From: Promethearchaeota archaeon
Lineage (GTDB): Archaea; Asgardarchaeota; Lokiarchaeia; Sigyniarchaeales; SOKP01
Length of the DNA stretch: 64,000 bases
Reading direction: 5' to 3'
Assembly: GCA_019058365.1 (NCBI GenBank)
Contig: JAHPZE010000017.1
Coordinates: forward strand, 1 to 64,000
Position 1 is the stretch's first letter. Each line of letters starts with the position of its first letter. Positions 26,683-35,986 of this stretch are shown here, piece by piece. Made by a program: the position numbers and the translations under genes. The notes under the pieces are model-generated. The model saw only the letters and a list, made by a program, of their open reading frames with translations. It did no database searches and was not told the DNA's origin.

Positions 26683-27257
26683 ATAACTTCGGAATTGTGC
26701 CTTGTGCTGTTATGAGTATGTTTAGTGAGGGACTTATTCCTGCTGCTTGCGAGGTTGATATCTCCGGTTTAATAGGAATGTTAATATTACAACTTGCCTC
26801 TGAGAGTCCATCAGCTATACTGGATTGGAACAATAATTATGGTGATGATCCAAATAAAATGGTTTTATTTCACTGTAGTAACCTTCCGAAATCATTCTTT
26901 AAAGATACAAAAATGACTATTCATCCCATAATTGCAGATCAAAAAGGTGGAGATGTGAGTTTTGGAGCAATTCAAGGGCGTATTAAAGCTAAACCGTGTA
27001 CACTTTTACGAGTGGAAACTGATGACTTTTTTGGAGAAATTAAAGCGTTAGTTATAGAGGGTAACTACACAAATGATCTATTAGACACATTTGGGGGTTA
27101 TGGTGTAATAGAAATTCCTAATTTACAAGAAGTTTTAAAGATGGTATGTAAAGAGGGGTTTGCTCATCATATTGCTGCATCATTGAATGAAGTGGGAGAC
27201 ATAATAACTGAAGCTCTTTCTAATTATTTAGGATGGAATGTTCACACTCAATTATAA
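26683..27257 (+). pseudogene. C-terminal fragment of an L-fucose-isomerase-like gene
   Basis: Translating from about 26683 gives NNFGIVPCAVMSMFSEGL... through GWNVHTQL. This matches residues about 285-476 of the intact gene at 20180, about 75% identical by eye. The homology begins abruptly mid-gene after an in-frame stop (taa agg aat aac). The first ATG (26712) lies inside the fold, so a functional short product is unlikely. It keeps the PAACEVDISG and GFAHHIAAS motifs. Together with 19294-19440 it suggests rearrangement among tandem paralogues around the inserted genes. Confidence 0.85.
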
Positions 27258-28781
27258 ATGAAATTCAGGTTCTAAAACGCTTTTAATCCCTTTTTGATCA
27301 ATTATAACTCTAAACTTTTTATAATGGATTTTATTTACTTTTTTTTCCTTAAATGATGTTAACTTTAAAACAAGATTTAAATGATATACTTTTGAAACGG
27401 GGATATTTTCAATCTTTTTTTTATCTACATTCCATTTAGATATAAATTGAATTGGGTCGTCAGCATATCTTAAAAAACCTCTAACATTAAAACGAATAAC
27501 GTCCGATATATCTTTTCTTCTTGTATGGAAGTGATTTATTTTTTTGTTGAACAACGTAATTTTTTTTTCATATAGAATAACATCCTCTGGTTTACCACCT
27601 TCTTCTATCGAACTAATGTTACTTGATTTCCTAATCCCTAAAATCTCAGGTGCAATCTTATCTATATTTTTAAAACTTACAATTTCTATAGATTTTCCAA
27701 TTTTTTCCTTATAAAATCCATCTATAATATCAATACGCTGATCTGGAAACATCGATCCTACTGCCTTCTGTGAAACTCCCCGAATATTCTCTTTAATTCG
27801 GTCTTTCAGCATATATATTACAACGGTAGCAATAATAAAGGGAATAGAATACATTGGAAATAATGAAAGGATTAAATAACCAAAAAATAATGAAAAAAAC
27901 ATAGCAACTGCAGCTGCTACTGAGTAAAATATTTCTAATGATTGTGATTTAGGATCTTTTTTCTTTTTTTCCAAATATAAAACACTTTGTACATATTTTT
28001 TCATGATCCCTTCTTGATATGAAAAAGTTTCATTATTATCATTTTCAAGAATAATTAATGAGCTCTTTAAATATTCACGATACTGCTGCTCTTTTTCGAT
28101 TACATCAATCATACTAATTTTGGTTTCGTTAGTAAATTTATCTTCAAAAGCTTTTAAAAATCTTGTAAGCCACCTTTCAATCTGTAAACTAATATATTCA
28201 TCAGCAAACCGAAACGCCTCACGCGATTTTACAGGAACTTGGGAATTTAAGATCTTATTTCCTATCAATTCCAGTTTCTTTTGTAATTTTTTTATTGATT
28301 CGAGATAAGAATTTAACAAATCAGATATATTATATTTTTTATTAAATTCATTATAGTTATTCTGCATATATTTAAATTGATCTCTTAAAGAGACTTTTGT
28401 TATATCCGCAAGTAAGCACAATTCTCTTTGAATTTTTGTTATGGTCTCCGTATTAGATCTCCCATATTCAATATCTTTCAATGCTTTCAAGATTACATTT
28501 ATTGGAGAAAGGTCATTTTTCTTATCTAATATTCCCTCTATAGGCATTTTAGGAGTTTTAAACCTTATTCGATTGTTAATGTCAGAAAAAAATTGCTCCT
28601 TACTATATGAATCCTTGTTTATCTGTAAAGAACTTGGAATAAAGAAATATGTATCAAGAAGATATGATGTTTTCTTTTTTTCGGTTATTTCCATTTTATA
28701 ATCTATTTTTGACTCAAAGTTATAAAGATCATGGCGTTCAATTGACGATTCTTTCCAATCTCTGATTTTTTCATCATCCAT
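27252..28781 (-). CDS. Coiled-coil protein with a central two-helix membrane hairpin, unknown
   Basis: A 509-aa protein. Residues about 60-290 are helical and charged, with long coiled-coil-like stretches. At about 290-345 two TM helices (IFYSVAAAVAMFFSLFFGYL and MYSIPFIIATVVIYM) form a hairpin, followed by a basic KDRIKENIRG. The C-terminal about 170 residues are soluble and beta-rich, so both ends are probably cytosolic. I chose the ATG at 28781; a TTG at 28799 would add six residues. The 3' end overlaps the isomerase fragment by a few bases, convergent. It is on the same strand as the downstream operon and the upstream methyltransferase. No family recognised. Confidence 0.6.
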   Translation of the reverse strand: MDDEKIRDWKESSIERHDLYNFESKIDYKMEITEKKKTSYLLDTYFFIPSSLQINKDSYSKEQFFSDINNRIRFKTPKMPIEGILDKKNDLSPINVILKALKDIEYGRSNTETITKIQRELCLLADITKVSLRDQFKYMQNNYNEFNKKYNISDLLNSYLESIKKLQKKLELIGNKILNSQVPVKSREAFRFADEYISLQIERWLTRFLKAFEDKFTNETKISMIDVIEKEQQYREYLKSSLIILENDNNETFSYQEGIMKKYVQSVLYLEKKKKDPKSQSLEIFYSVAAAVAMFFSLFFGYLILSLFPMYSIPFIIATVVIYMLKDRIKENIRGVSQKAVGSMFPDQRIDIIDGFYKEKIGKSIEIVSFKNIDKIAPEILGIRKSSNISSIEEGGKPEDVILYEKKITLFNKKINHFHTRRKDISDVIRFNVRGFLRYADDPIQFISKWNVDKKKIENIPVSKVYHLNLVLKLTSFKEKKVNKIHYKKFRVIIDQKGIKSVLEPEFHL

Positions 28782-28896
28782 AGTTTTTAGAATCGTCAAT
28801 ATAACATCACATTAGTTTTTATTTTAATTAAAAGGATAAAAAAGAGAAATATTCTTCACTCTCTTTTGAAATAAGAATAAATACAAATCTAAAAAT

Positions 28897-29991
28897 TTAT
28901 TTTTTTCTTTTTATTGAAATCTCTTTTTGAAAAAATCCCGATTCGATTATATTACTCTTTTCAGTGTCTAAATTTGTAAGAATTTCAAATGGATAAAATT
29001 TGTGTACCTCATTTTGGTAATCTAAAATCCTATTTCTGGTCAAATATATCGAATACTCTGAAATATCACATCCAATCCATCTTCTCTTCAATTTTTCAGC
29101 TACAGCTAAAGTTGTTCCAGAACCACAAAAAAAATCAGCAATTAAATCTCCTTCATTGGATCCCAATTTAATAATTCTCTCGAGTAAACTATGATGCTTT
29201 TGAGTTGGAAACCCTGTCCATTCCTTTGAGGCTGGTTGTAAACAAGGTATTTTCCAGACATCATCTAATTTTTTATCTTTTACTGTTCGATATCTAACAT
29301 GTCCATTCTTATCTTTCAGATTCTTGAGTACGCCATCTATATTTACTCTCATCAACTGTTTTCTTGGTTTTTTACGAGGAATTCTTAATTCATTAAATGT
29401 GTAATTACTAGAATTAGAATATACTAAAATCGTATCATAAGCCCTTGAAAGATTTTTCTTTCCGGCTGAATACTTATTATAATAATACCAAACAATATTA
29501 TTAACAAACTTATTTTCTCCAAAAACTTCATCTAAAATCAGTCGTATGTAATGATTAGCATGCCAATCAGAATGAACGAAAATTATACCTTTTTTTGACA
29601 GAATTTGCTTGAACAATAATATTCTTTCATATAACATTTGCAAGTAGGAGCTTAAATCATTATTCCAGTGATCATAATATGCTATTGAATCATAGAATTT
29701 GTCATCTTCCTTAATTTTAATTTCATAATTAGTTCCAGAAAAGAATGGAGGGTCAATATATATTAAATCAATTTTTTCTTCAAAGTTATTTAATAAAAAA
29801 TATAATACGTCTAAGTTATTTCCCCAAAATAATTTGTTAGACCGGAATTGAGGATTTATAAATCCTTCTAGTTTTTCCTTATCATTTAATGAATGATATT
29901 CGAAAGTTTTAAAAAAAGTAGGAATATATTTTTTTAGATCTTCTGATTTAAGAGTATTCTCTTTTTTATTTTGCCAAATTAATTTAACCAT
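28897..29991 (-). CDS. Orphan beta-class adenine/cytosine-N DNA methyltransferase
   Basis: A 364-aa site-specific DNA methyltransferase. The catalytic motif IV DLIYIDPPF (Asp80-Pro-Pro-Phe83) comes before the AdoMet motif I ADFFCGSGTT (288-294), the beta-class order shared with CcrM/HinfI-type N6-adenine and some N4-cytosine enzymes. KLKRRWIGCDIS after motif I is also typical. The DPPF variant slightly favours adenine over cytosine. No restriction endonuclease gene is recognisable next to it, so it is an orphan or works with an unknown partner such as the 509-aa membrane protein (speculative). ATG start. Confidence 0.88.
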   Translation of the reverse strand: MVKLIWQNKKENTLKSEDLKKYIPTFFKTFEYHSLNDKEKLEGFINPQFRSNKLFWGNNLDVLYFLLNNFEEKIDLIYIDPPFFSGTNYEIKIKEDDKFYDSIAYYDHWNNDLSSYLQMLYERILLFKQILSKKGIIFVHSDWHANHYIRLILDEVFGENKFVNNIVWYYYNKYSAGKKNLSRAYDTILVYSNSSNYTFNELRIPRKKPRKQLMRVNIDGVLKNLKDKNGHVRYRTVKDKKLDDVWKIPCLQPASKEWTGFPTQKHHSLLERIIKLGSNEGDLIADFFCGSGTTLAVAEKLKRRWIGCDISEYSIYLTRNRILDYQNEVHKFYPFEILTNLDTEKSNIIESGFFQKEISIKRKK

Positions 29992-30016
29992 TCTAATAAT
30001 AGAAAGAAATGTTATT

Positions 30017-30748
30017 CTAAATTTCTTTATTTTCTAATAAAGCGTCAAACTCTCGATCTGATACGAACCCCTTATTAATCATAATCTCCTTGATACTTTC
30101 GATGAGTTGGGGTGCTACTTTAGCTTCTGAAATTGTCTCCTCAAGTGAAGTAACTTTTTGCTTTAATGTTTTAATTTCATCTTCTTTTGCAGTTATTTCT
30201 TCTTTTAGACTTTCGGATTCTACATACTTATCTGATCTTGATTTTTGTAAATCTTTTTTAAGGCTCTCAATTTCATTTTCTCTTTGTTGAAGATTATCTT
30301 TGAGTTTTTCTCTCTCTTTTTCTAAATTGGCCTTAAAATCATTTTTTTCCTCTTCTAAACTCTCGATTTTTATAGTGGACTCCTTTAATTTATTTTCTAA
30401 TTCTGTAATCTTGGAATTAGATTCAGCTAATTTAGTATCTAAATTTGATTTTACTAACCTCAGTTTGTTAAGCTCAGCATCTGCATATAGTTTCTCTTCT
30501 TTTATTCTCTCAAAATCTTTATGAGATGTAGAAAAATTCTCATTTAAAGCAGTTAATTTTCTCTCAGTTTCAGTGAATTTTTCCTTAATTGTTTTTAAAT
30601 CTTCTGTAGTTCTTTCTAAATCTTTTGTTTTTTGACTTAATTGTTTTTCTAAATTATTTATTTTAGATCTGAGATCTAATAACACTTTTCCCTCAACAGA
30701 TAATTTTTTATCTGGGCGTTCTTCAGCGCGCGCCCAATCGATTGACAT
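30017..30748 (-). CDS. Coiled-coil protein, paralogue A
   Basis: A 243-aa protein. It begins MSIDWARAEERPDKKLSVEG, a short conserved leader, then about 180 residues of uninterrupted heptad-rich coiled coil. It ends with a small helical tail (IKEMINKGFVSDREFDALLENKE-like, split here by my reading). A clear paralogue lies at 34307-35014 with the same leader and tail. It has no signal or TM, so it is a cytosolic rod-shaped protein, perhaps a scaffold. The two paralogues bracket the 704-aa and LRR genes. Confidence 0.7.
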   Translation of the reverse strand: MSIDWARAEERPDKKLSVEGKVLLDLRSKINNLEKQLSQKTKDLERTTEDLKTIKEKFTETERKLTALNENFSTSHKDFERIKEEKLYADAELNKLRLVKSNLDTKLAESNSKITELENKLKESTIKIESLEEEKNDFKANLEKEREKLKDNLQQRENEIESLKKDLQKSRSDKYVESESLKEEITAKEDEIKTLKQKVTSLEETISEAKVAPQLIESIKEIMINKGFVSDREFDALLENKEI

Positions 30749-30809
30749 TTTTGTTAACCTGATTATGAATTTTATGATATATCTATATATTTATTTTAAA
30801 ATTATATAC

Positions 30810-31022
30810 TTAATTTGAAATCATATTGTCTTTTAAAATTTTATTAAATTTTGTTTTTGAGGTGAAAAGTTGGTGTTTAACTTTCTCCTTGAAGTGTGAA
30901 TTAAGAAAAATTTGTAAACCTTTTCTGAGAATTCCGATGTTGCCTTTCGGTAAAATTCCCTTATTAGTATTAATTAGGTCTTCCGCTCTATTTATTCTTT
31001 TATTGTCCCAACAGGAGCTCAT
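30810..31022 (-). CDS. Possible small basic protein, uncertain
   Basis: A 70-codon minus-strand frame (SSCWDNKRINRAEDLINTNKG ... at its N terminus, basic throughout). The local base composition is less A/T rich than true gaps, suggesting that something here is or was coding. A plus-strand frame overlaps it (30826-31047), but its composition is less protein-like and it runs into the start of the next gene. No domain recognised; it could be a fragment of a larger lost gene. Confidence 0.25.
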   Translation of the reverse strand: MSSCWDNKRINRAEDLINTNKGILPKGNIGILRKGLQIFLNSHFKEKVKHQLFTSKTKFNKILKDNMISN

Positions 31023-31043
31023 CAGAAAATTGTTAAAGGATCC

Positions 31044-33158
31044 ATGACTCCAATATCATCATATAATAGCTTGGGGTCTGTAATTGGGATAACCAATTTA
31101 CACCCCATAACTACTGATAATTTATTTAAGATTTATATAGACCTTTATTTATATAAAAGTCTTTCAGGAGGTCAAGCGCATACCCAGGAAGCAGTTCTCT
31201 CAATTTTAGGTAACTTTGAGATTTTAAATCAGAGAATAATTCTTAATGATGGTAAGTTTCAATATGACGATAGCCTTGCGAGAAGTGACGAAGAATTAAA
31301 CGGGATTATAAGTAGATTAAGAACAAAGGTTGATCAAGCAAAATTTAATAAACTTTTCTATCGCGACGAAGATGGAATGCCGTTTGGAAGGAACAAATTT
31401 TCTATTAAAGAATATTTAGAAAACCTTCGGGATGTATTAATGAGTTGGCAAGAGCCTGATGAAGAGGATCGTGACAATGTTGACCATATTCTCTATTTGT
31501 CAAAATTTCTTATCGATAATCTCGAACCGTTAAGTACTGGTACCAGCAAGTTTTCTGTTTCACGTGTTGACGATAAACCTTCTGAGCTTGAAAGAGGGAT
31601 GGATCTCCTTAAAGTAGCTCAGTATCTTTTTGGACCTCAAACTTTTCGGTTAATTTTATTTAGATCATTATGGTATTTTGCTAGTGATGGTAAATATAAT
31701 GTTTTACCACTCTCGATTTTGCCTGAAGATCTATCAGAGTATGTATTAGATTTAGGAATTATTTCTAGTACTCAAAGGAAGAGTACATTGACAAATGAAT
31801 ATATGCCATTAGCAACAGCAACTGACATTAGAAACCATATTCCATCCTTGTTATTAGGTAATTCTTTCTTTAATTTACCCGTTGACGATGGTAGCAACAT
31901 AGATAGCACGTTCTATTTTGGATATGGTCCATTACCTTTTATAAGTGATTCAATTTCTATTCCAAAATTTATAGATTCCTATGAATTAAATCAATATATT
32001 GGTCGTCTAATATTTAATCAATTTGAATTATCTTTAAACAAATATAAAATAGATAATCACATAACTGATCCTAGTGTTAGCAAAGTGAATCTTGGTATGA
32101 CAGCTTATGAGGATATCTTTAGTGTTGTTGAAGACAAAGTTATAAGACATTTTACATCTAAGTCAGGAGATATTGCACAAAATCTTGAAGATGCTTTCAA
32201 TATTCTTATTGAAGCAAGACGAGAATTACTATCTTTTACAAATGATAACACAGCAAATATGTTATTAAAAGGTGTAGCAGAGGACACTCTTAGACTTCAA
32301 TTTATTAAATTCTTTCAAAACCCAATAATATCTACAACTAAAATCTATTTCTATAGTACTCTTGTTGATGGAAAGATTCCTTGGATTGAATTTAGTAAAA
32401 ATGACTTCGCAGGTAAATTTACTCAAATGACTGGTAATACCCATGCATCTCAATGGTCTGCCTTTGATTATAATTATATTGAGCAATATAATGCGAGGGT
32501 GATTGATAATAGAGTAGATGTTCTAAAAAAGCTAATTGAATCTCAGCCCGAAGGTTCTAGAAATGTGCGAATATTTATTGGGCAAAATATTGGTAGCTCC
32601 TCAGACCTTTCAACTGATTATGGTTATCAATACATCGAAGCAACAACTCAGTCCCCTAAATGGATCCCAAAAACGGAATTCATGACAAGTCAAGGAAAAG
32701 CGCCCTCATATATTGATGTTAGCTTTGAAGAAGGTACTTATAAAGAGTTTGAGATGCAGAAGTTGCGCTATCTTGTCCTACTTTCACTTGCAATGGAATT
32801 AAGAATGATAACAGGAGTAAGACCAAATCAAGAATATGAATTCAATTATCGAGATTTTATATTTATTATAAAGAAAGCCGATTCCAGTGTCAATGATCCG
32901 AATTATATCGCTATTTTTAATCATCATTATATTACTCAATTAATGCCAATTCACTCATCTAGTGAAGCTCCTTCTTCTGTAAAAAGAGGTTTCACTAAAA
33001 TTAACTTGGAATGTCCATATAAAAATGAAATCTATTGGAAACAAGAATTTTCAAGACGCTGGATTGAATATAGCGACTTTATTCCATTTTGGGTTTCAGG
33101 ATCTGGTCTACTTATAAATGCCTTTTCTTATTATAAAGACTATTTTGGCTATTCTTAA
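31044..33158 (+). CDS. Large orphan protein, unknown
   Basis: A 704-aa protein with no family I can name, no signal peptide and no convincing TM segment. It has mixed alpha/beta composition, with acidic helical parts around 100-160 (WQEPDEEDRDNVDHILYLS) and a Gly/Ser/aromatic-rich middle (FYFGYGPLPFISDS). Codon use looks less A/T biased than in the neighbours, which may indicate different origin. ATG start at 31044, shortly after aaaggat. It is followed by the LRR protein on the same strand and framed by two coiled-coil paralogues on the opposite strand. Large size and orphan status would suit a viral or toxin-like protein, but nothing proves this. Confidence 0.65.
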   Translation: MTPISSYNSLGSVIGITNLHPITTDNLFKIYIDLYLYKSLSGGQAHTQEAVLSILGNFEILNQRIILNDGKFQYDDSLARSDEELNGIISRLRTKVDQAKFNKLFYRDEDGMPFGRNKFSIKEYLENLRDVLMSWQEPDEEDRDNVDHILYLSKFLIDNLEPLSTGTSKFSVSRVDDKPSELERGMDLLKVAQYLFGPQTFRLILFRSLWYFASDGKYNVLPLSILPEDLSEYVLDLGIISSTQRKSTLTNEYMPLATATDIRNHIPSLLLGNSFFNLPVDDGSNIDSTFYFGYGPLPFISDSISIPKFIDSYELNQYIGRLIFNQFELSLNKYKIDNHITDPSVSKVNLGMTAYEDIFSVVEDKVIRHFTSKSGDIAQNLEDAFNILIEARRELLSFTNDNTANMLLKGVAEDTLRLQFIKFFQNPIISTTKIYFYSTLVDGKIPWIEFSKNDFAGKFTQMTGNTHASQWSAFDYNYIEQYNARVIDNRVDVLKKLIESQPEGSRNVRIFIGQNIGSSSDLSTDYGYQYIEATTQSPKWIPKTEFMTSQGKAPSYIDVSFEEGTYKEFEMQKLRYLVLLSLAMELRMITGVRPNQEYEFNYRDFIFIIKKADSSVNDPNYIAIFNHHYITQLMPIHSSSEAPSSVKRGFTKINLECPYKNEIYWKQEFSRRWIEYSDFIPFWVSGSGLLINAFSYYKDYFGYS

Positions 33159-33271
33159 AATTCTATAAAAATGTTTTTTTATATTTATTCTATATTAAAT
33201 TCGTTGAGAGTAAACATTTAAGAATGTATTAAATTATTTTTTAATTAAAGAATTTACACATTAAATTCAGT

Positions 33272-34261
33272 ATGCAAGAATTCAGAATCAATGATTATAT
33301 CTCTCTCTCTCTTAAGGGTGAGAAGACCATTATTTATGTGAATAATGAAGAGTTTATGCAATGTAAATCATTATTGTTAAATATTCCAACTGATAATGCT
33401 CAATTTTCTAACTTATTCAAATCTATTGACGAAGCTGCAGAGATTTTTCAATGGTCGGAAGATAAGCAGGAAACTTTTGAATATGCATTATCATCTGAAG
33501 TAGAATTCTGGGGTCATTGCAGCAATTTACAGGCATGGGTGGAGAGTGATTATGACACTCGGTTATTACATAGTAATCTGGCGTTTCCACTTTTAAGAAA
33601 GTTGGGTGCCATTGGAGAACCAAAAGCAGCAAGAGTTTTTAAACTTGAGATTCTAAGACGTTTTAATGAAGGTAATAATATAACTAGAGAATTTTTAATT
33701 GAGAACGAGTATTTAGATTATCTAGAAGAGGAAGACGTTAGGAGTTCTCTACTCATAGAGGAAGTATTGCTACTTGAAGATTTAGAGAAATATCTGCAGA
33801 AAAGTATTACTTTGACAGAATATTTAGAAGGAATTACCGATGGATTAGCTGTAGACTGTTACTATATTGAGGATTACAAGATTATCGGTCTGAAAATCCG
33901 CACCCTTACAATTGATGTAGTTCCAGAATTAATTGGGAAGTTTAAGAATCTAAGATACTTAAATCTATCTCATAACTACCTCAAATATTTACCAGCATCA
34001 ATTGGAAAGTTAAAGAATTTGGAGATTTTGAATCTTGCACGTAATGAATTTGAGAAGATACCATTATCATTTAGGAACCTTGAAAAATTAAGAGAGCTAA
34101 ATTTAAAATACAATAAGTTAAGGAAGGTCCCTTCGATGTTAGGGAACATTAAAACGCTCTATCTATTATACTTAGATGATAATCCTATAGATTACTTTCC
34201 AAAAAAACTTGGAAATCTTATGAAAGAGGATAAAAATAGTAGGTATAAAAATGTAAGATAA
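33272..34261 (+). CDS. Leucine-rich-repeat protein
   Basis: A 329-aa protein. The N-terminal about 220 residues include EFWGHCSNLQAWVESDYDTRLL and FPLLRKLGAIGEPKAA, a module I recognise as recurrent in front of LRRs in Lokiarchaeal proteins. Residues about 225-315 hold four typical LRRs (LRYLNLSHNYLKYLPASI, LEILNLARNEFEKIP, LRELNLKYNKLRKVP, LYLLYLDDNPIDYFP) with 23-residue spacing. LRRs mediate protein-protein contacts. There is no signal peptide, so it is probably cytosolic. It stands 113 nt after the 704-aa gene on the same strand. Confidence 0.85.
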   Translation: MQEFRINDYISLSLKGEKTIIYVNNEEFMQCKSLLLNIPTDNAQFSNLFKSIDEAAEIFQWSEDKQETFEYALSSEVEFWGHCSNLQAWVESDYDTRLLHSNLAFPLLRKLGAIGEPKAARVFKLEILRRFNEGNNITREFLIENEYLDYLEEEDVRSSLLIEEVLLLEDLEKYLQKSITLTEYLEGITDGLAVDCYYIEDYKIIGLKIRTLTIDVVPELIGKFKNLRYLNLSHNYLKYLPASIGKLKNLEILNLARNEFEKIPLSFRNLEKLRELNLKYNKLRKVPSMLGNIKTLYLLYLDDNPIDYFPKKLGNLMKEDKNSRYKNVR

Positions 34262-34306
34262 CAATTTTACATTAAAATATTTGAATAAAAATAGATCATA
34301 TGAGTT

Positions 34307-35014
34307 TTAATCTTTTATTTCATTGAGGAGCGGTTCAAGTTCTTTATCAGATAAGAATCCCTTAATCTCTAATAATTGCTTAATTTTTTCAATTGCTTTT
34401 TTAGCGTTTATGGCTTCAGACATTTGAGCTTCAAACGCTTTATATTTTTTAATTTGCTTATCATTAAATTTTATTTCATCATTTAATTTCTTCTTTAGAT
34501 CCTCAATTTGAATATTAAGGTGTTGGATTTCTTCATTTTTTTTTAAAAGTTCATTTACTTTATTCAACATCTCTTCTTCTTTTTTTTGAATATCTTTATC
34601 CTTAACTAATACTATTTGTTCCATTTTGGATGATTTTTCAATATTGAGATTTGATTGAACTTCCAGATTTGTAATTTTTTCAATAGCTTCATTGAGTTTC
34701 TCTTCTAAATTGGAATTATCAGATATCAATTTAGCAAGTTCAATATCTGTATGCAATTTTTCTTGTTTAACTTCATCCAAAGATTTTCTAGTAGAGGATT
34801 TTCTTTCTGTAAGTTCAGTTAAACTTCTTTCACGACCTGCTAACTTGTCTTTAGTTTCATTTAATACACGTATAGTTTTATCTAATTTCTGTTGATTTTG
34901 CTTCAATTCTAATTCTAATTCTTTAATTTTAGATCTAAGTTCTAATAAAAATTTTCCTTCTATGGATAATTTCTTATCTGGTTTTTCCTCGGCTTTAACC
35001 CAGTCGATTGAAAT
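34307..35014 (-). CDS. Coiled-coil protein, paralogue B, with non-canonical start
   Basis: An about 235-aa paralogue of the gene at 30017. Calling the first TTG (34906) as start gives 199 aa, but the frame upstream reads SIDWVKAEEKPDKKLSIEG, nearly the same leader as paralogue A. Coding therefore extends to about 35014. At the place of the paralogue A ATG this gene has ATT (35012-35014, minus strand), and no ATG/GTG/TTG lies further upstream in frame. The product is a long coiled coil with the conserved tail KQLLEIKGFLSDKELEPLL. Either ATT is used for initiation, or the start codon has been lost and a shorter product is made. Confidence 0.65.
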   Translation of the reverse strand: MSIDWVKAEEKPDKKLSIEGKFLLELRSKIKELELELKQNQQKLDKTIRVLNETKDKLAGRERSLTELTERKSSTRKSLDEVKQEKLHTDIELAKLISDNSNLEEKLNEAIEKITNLEVQSNLNIEKSSKMEQIVLVKDKDIQKKEEEMLNKVNELLKKNEEIQHLNIQIEDLKKKLNDEIKFNDKQIKKYKAFEAQMSEAINAKKAIEKIKQLLEIKGFLSDKELEPLLNEIKD

Positions 35015-35142
35015 TTTTCCATCACCATCAAATTGAATTTTTGTTATAATTTAAAGATAAAATAATTATGTATAAAAATTAATTATTTCAGTTTAAGAAA
35101 ATATTGAATCATTAAAATAACATAATGTTTAATTTTCATTAA

Positions 35143-35946
35143 ATGGTTAAAATTTCTCTTGGAACAGCTGGATGGGATTACAAAGATTGGGTTGGTCCAT
35201 TCTACCCAAAAAAGTTGGAAAAATCCCATCAATTAGAATTTTTTTCTAATTATTTCAATATTGTGGAAATTAATTCAACATTCTATAACATGCCATCTGA
35301 AAATATGGTAATTAACTGGTATAATCGTGTGTCCGAACATTTTCGTTTTGTTGTTAAACTATGGCAAAAAATAACACATGATCTTAATAATTTTGAAATA
35401 AACCAAAGGATTCTTGAATTTTTTAGTAGAATTAGACCATTACAAGGAAAAATCTCTGGATTTCTTCTTCAATTTCCACCATGGTTTAATTTTTCAGAAA
35501 AGCATCTAGAACAATTGAATAATTTATTCAAGACACTTCCATCTGAGAATAAATACATAGTTGAACTAAGAGATAATTCTTGGTTTAAACATGAAATTCT
35601 TTCAAATTTTATAAATGGGAAAAATGTAATATTCGGAACCACTTATATGCCAAATATTACGCCATATTACATGCTAAATCAAAATTTTTATTATATAAGG
35701 CTAATTGGAGATAGAGAACTCACGATTTTTAATCGAATTCAAAGAAATCAAACAGAAGCTTTAAATGACCTTTATAAGAATATTCAAAACTTAGTGAAAA
35801 TCTCAAATGTCTATGAAATTTTTATTATTGTCAATAATCACTTTCAAGGTTTTGCCCCAGAAAGTGTGAATAATTTAAAAAAGAAATTCGGGTTATCCTA
35901 TCGTAATTTTAACAAACAAAAAAGCTTAATAGACTTTACTTTATAA
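35143..35946 (+). CDS. DUF72 (YecE-like) family protein
   Basis: A 267-aa protein of the DUF72 family, a TIM-barrel-like fold of unknown biochemical function. Marks: LGTAGWDYKDWVGPFYP at the N terminus, FNIVEINSTFYNMPS, FRFVVKLWQKITH, FLLQFPPWF, YIVELRDNSWF and YYIRLIGDRE. Length is normal. ATG start. It stands alone between the coiled-coil gene (divergent) and a membrane protein gene. Confidence 0.9.
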   Translation: MVKISLGTAGWDYKDWVGPFYPKKLEKSHQLEFFSNYFNIVEINSTFYNMPSENMVINWYNRVSEHFRFVVKLWQKITHDLNNFEINQRILEFFSRIRPLQGKISGFLLQFPPWFNFSEKHLEQLNNLFKTLPSENKYIVELRDNSWFKHEILSNFINGKNVIFGTTYMPNITPYYMLNQNFYYIRLIGDRELTIFNRIQRNQTEALNDLYKNIQNLVKISNVYEIFIIVNNHFQGFAPESVNNLKKKFGLSYRNFNKQKSLIDFTL

Positions 35947-35986
35947 TCCATTTAAAATTTCCCTAATGAATAAGAAAATTTTAAAT

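Noticed and set aside
30826..31047. 73-codon plus-strand frame before the 704-aa gene
   Set aside because: Overlaps the start of the next gene and is less protein-like than the minus-strand frame over the same DNA.
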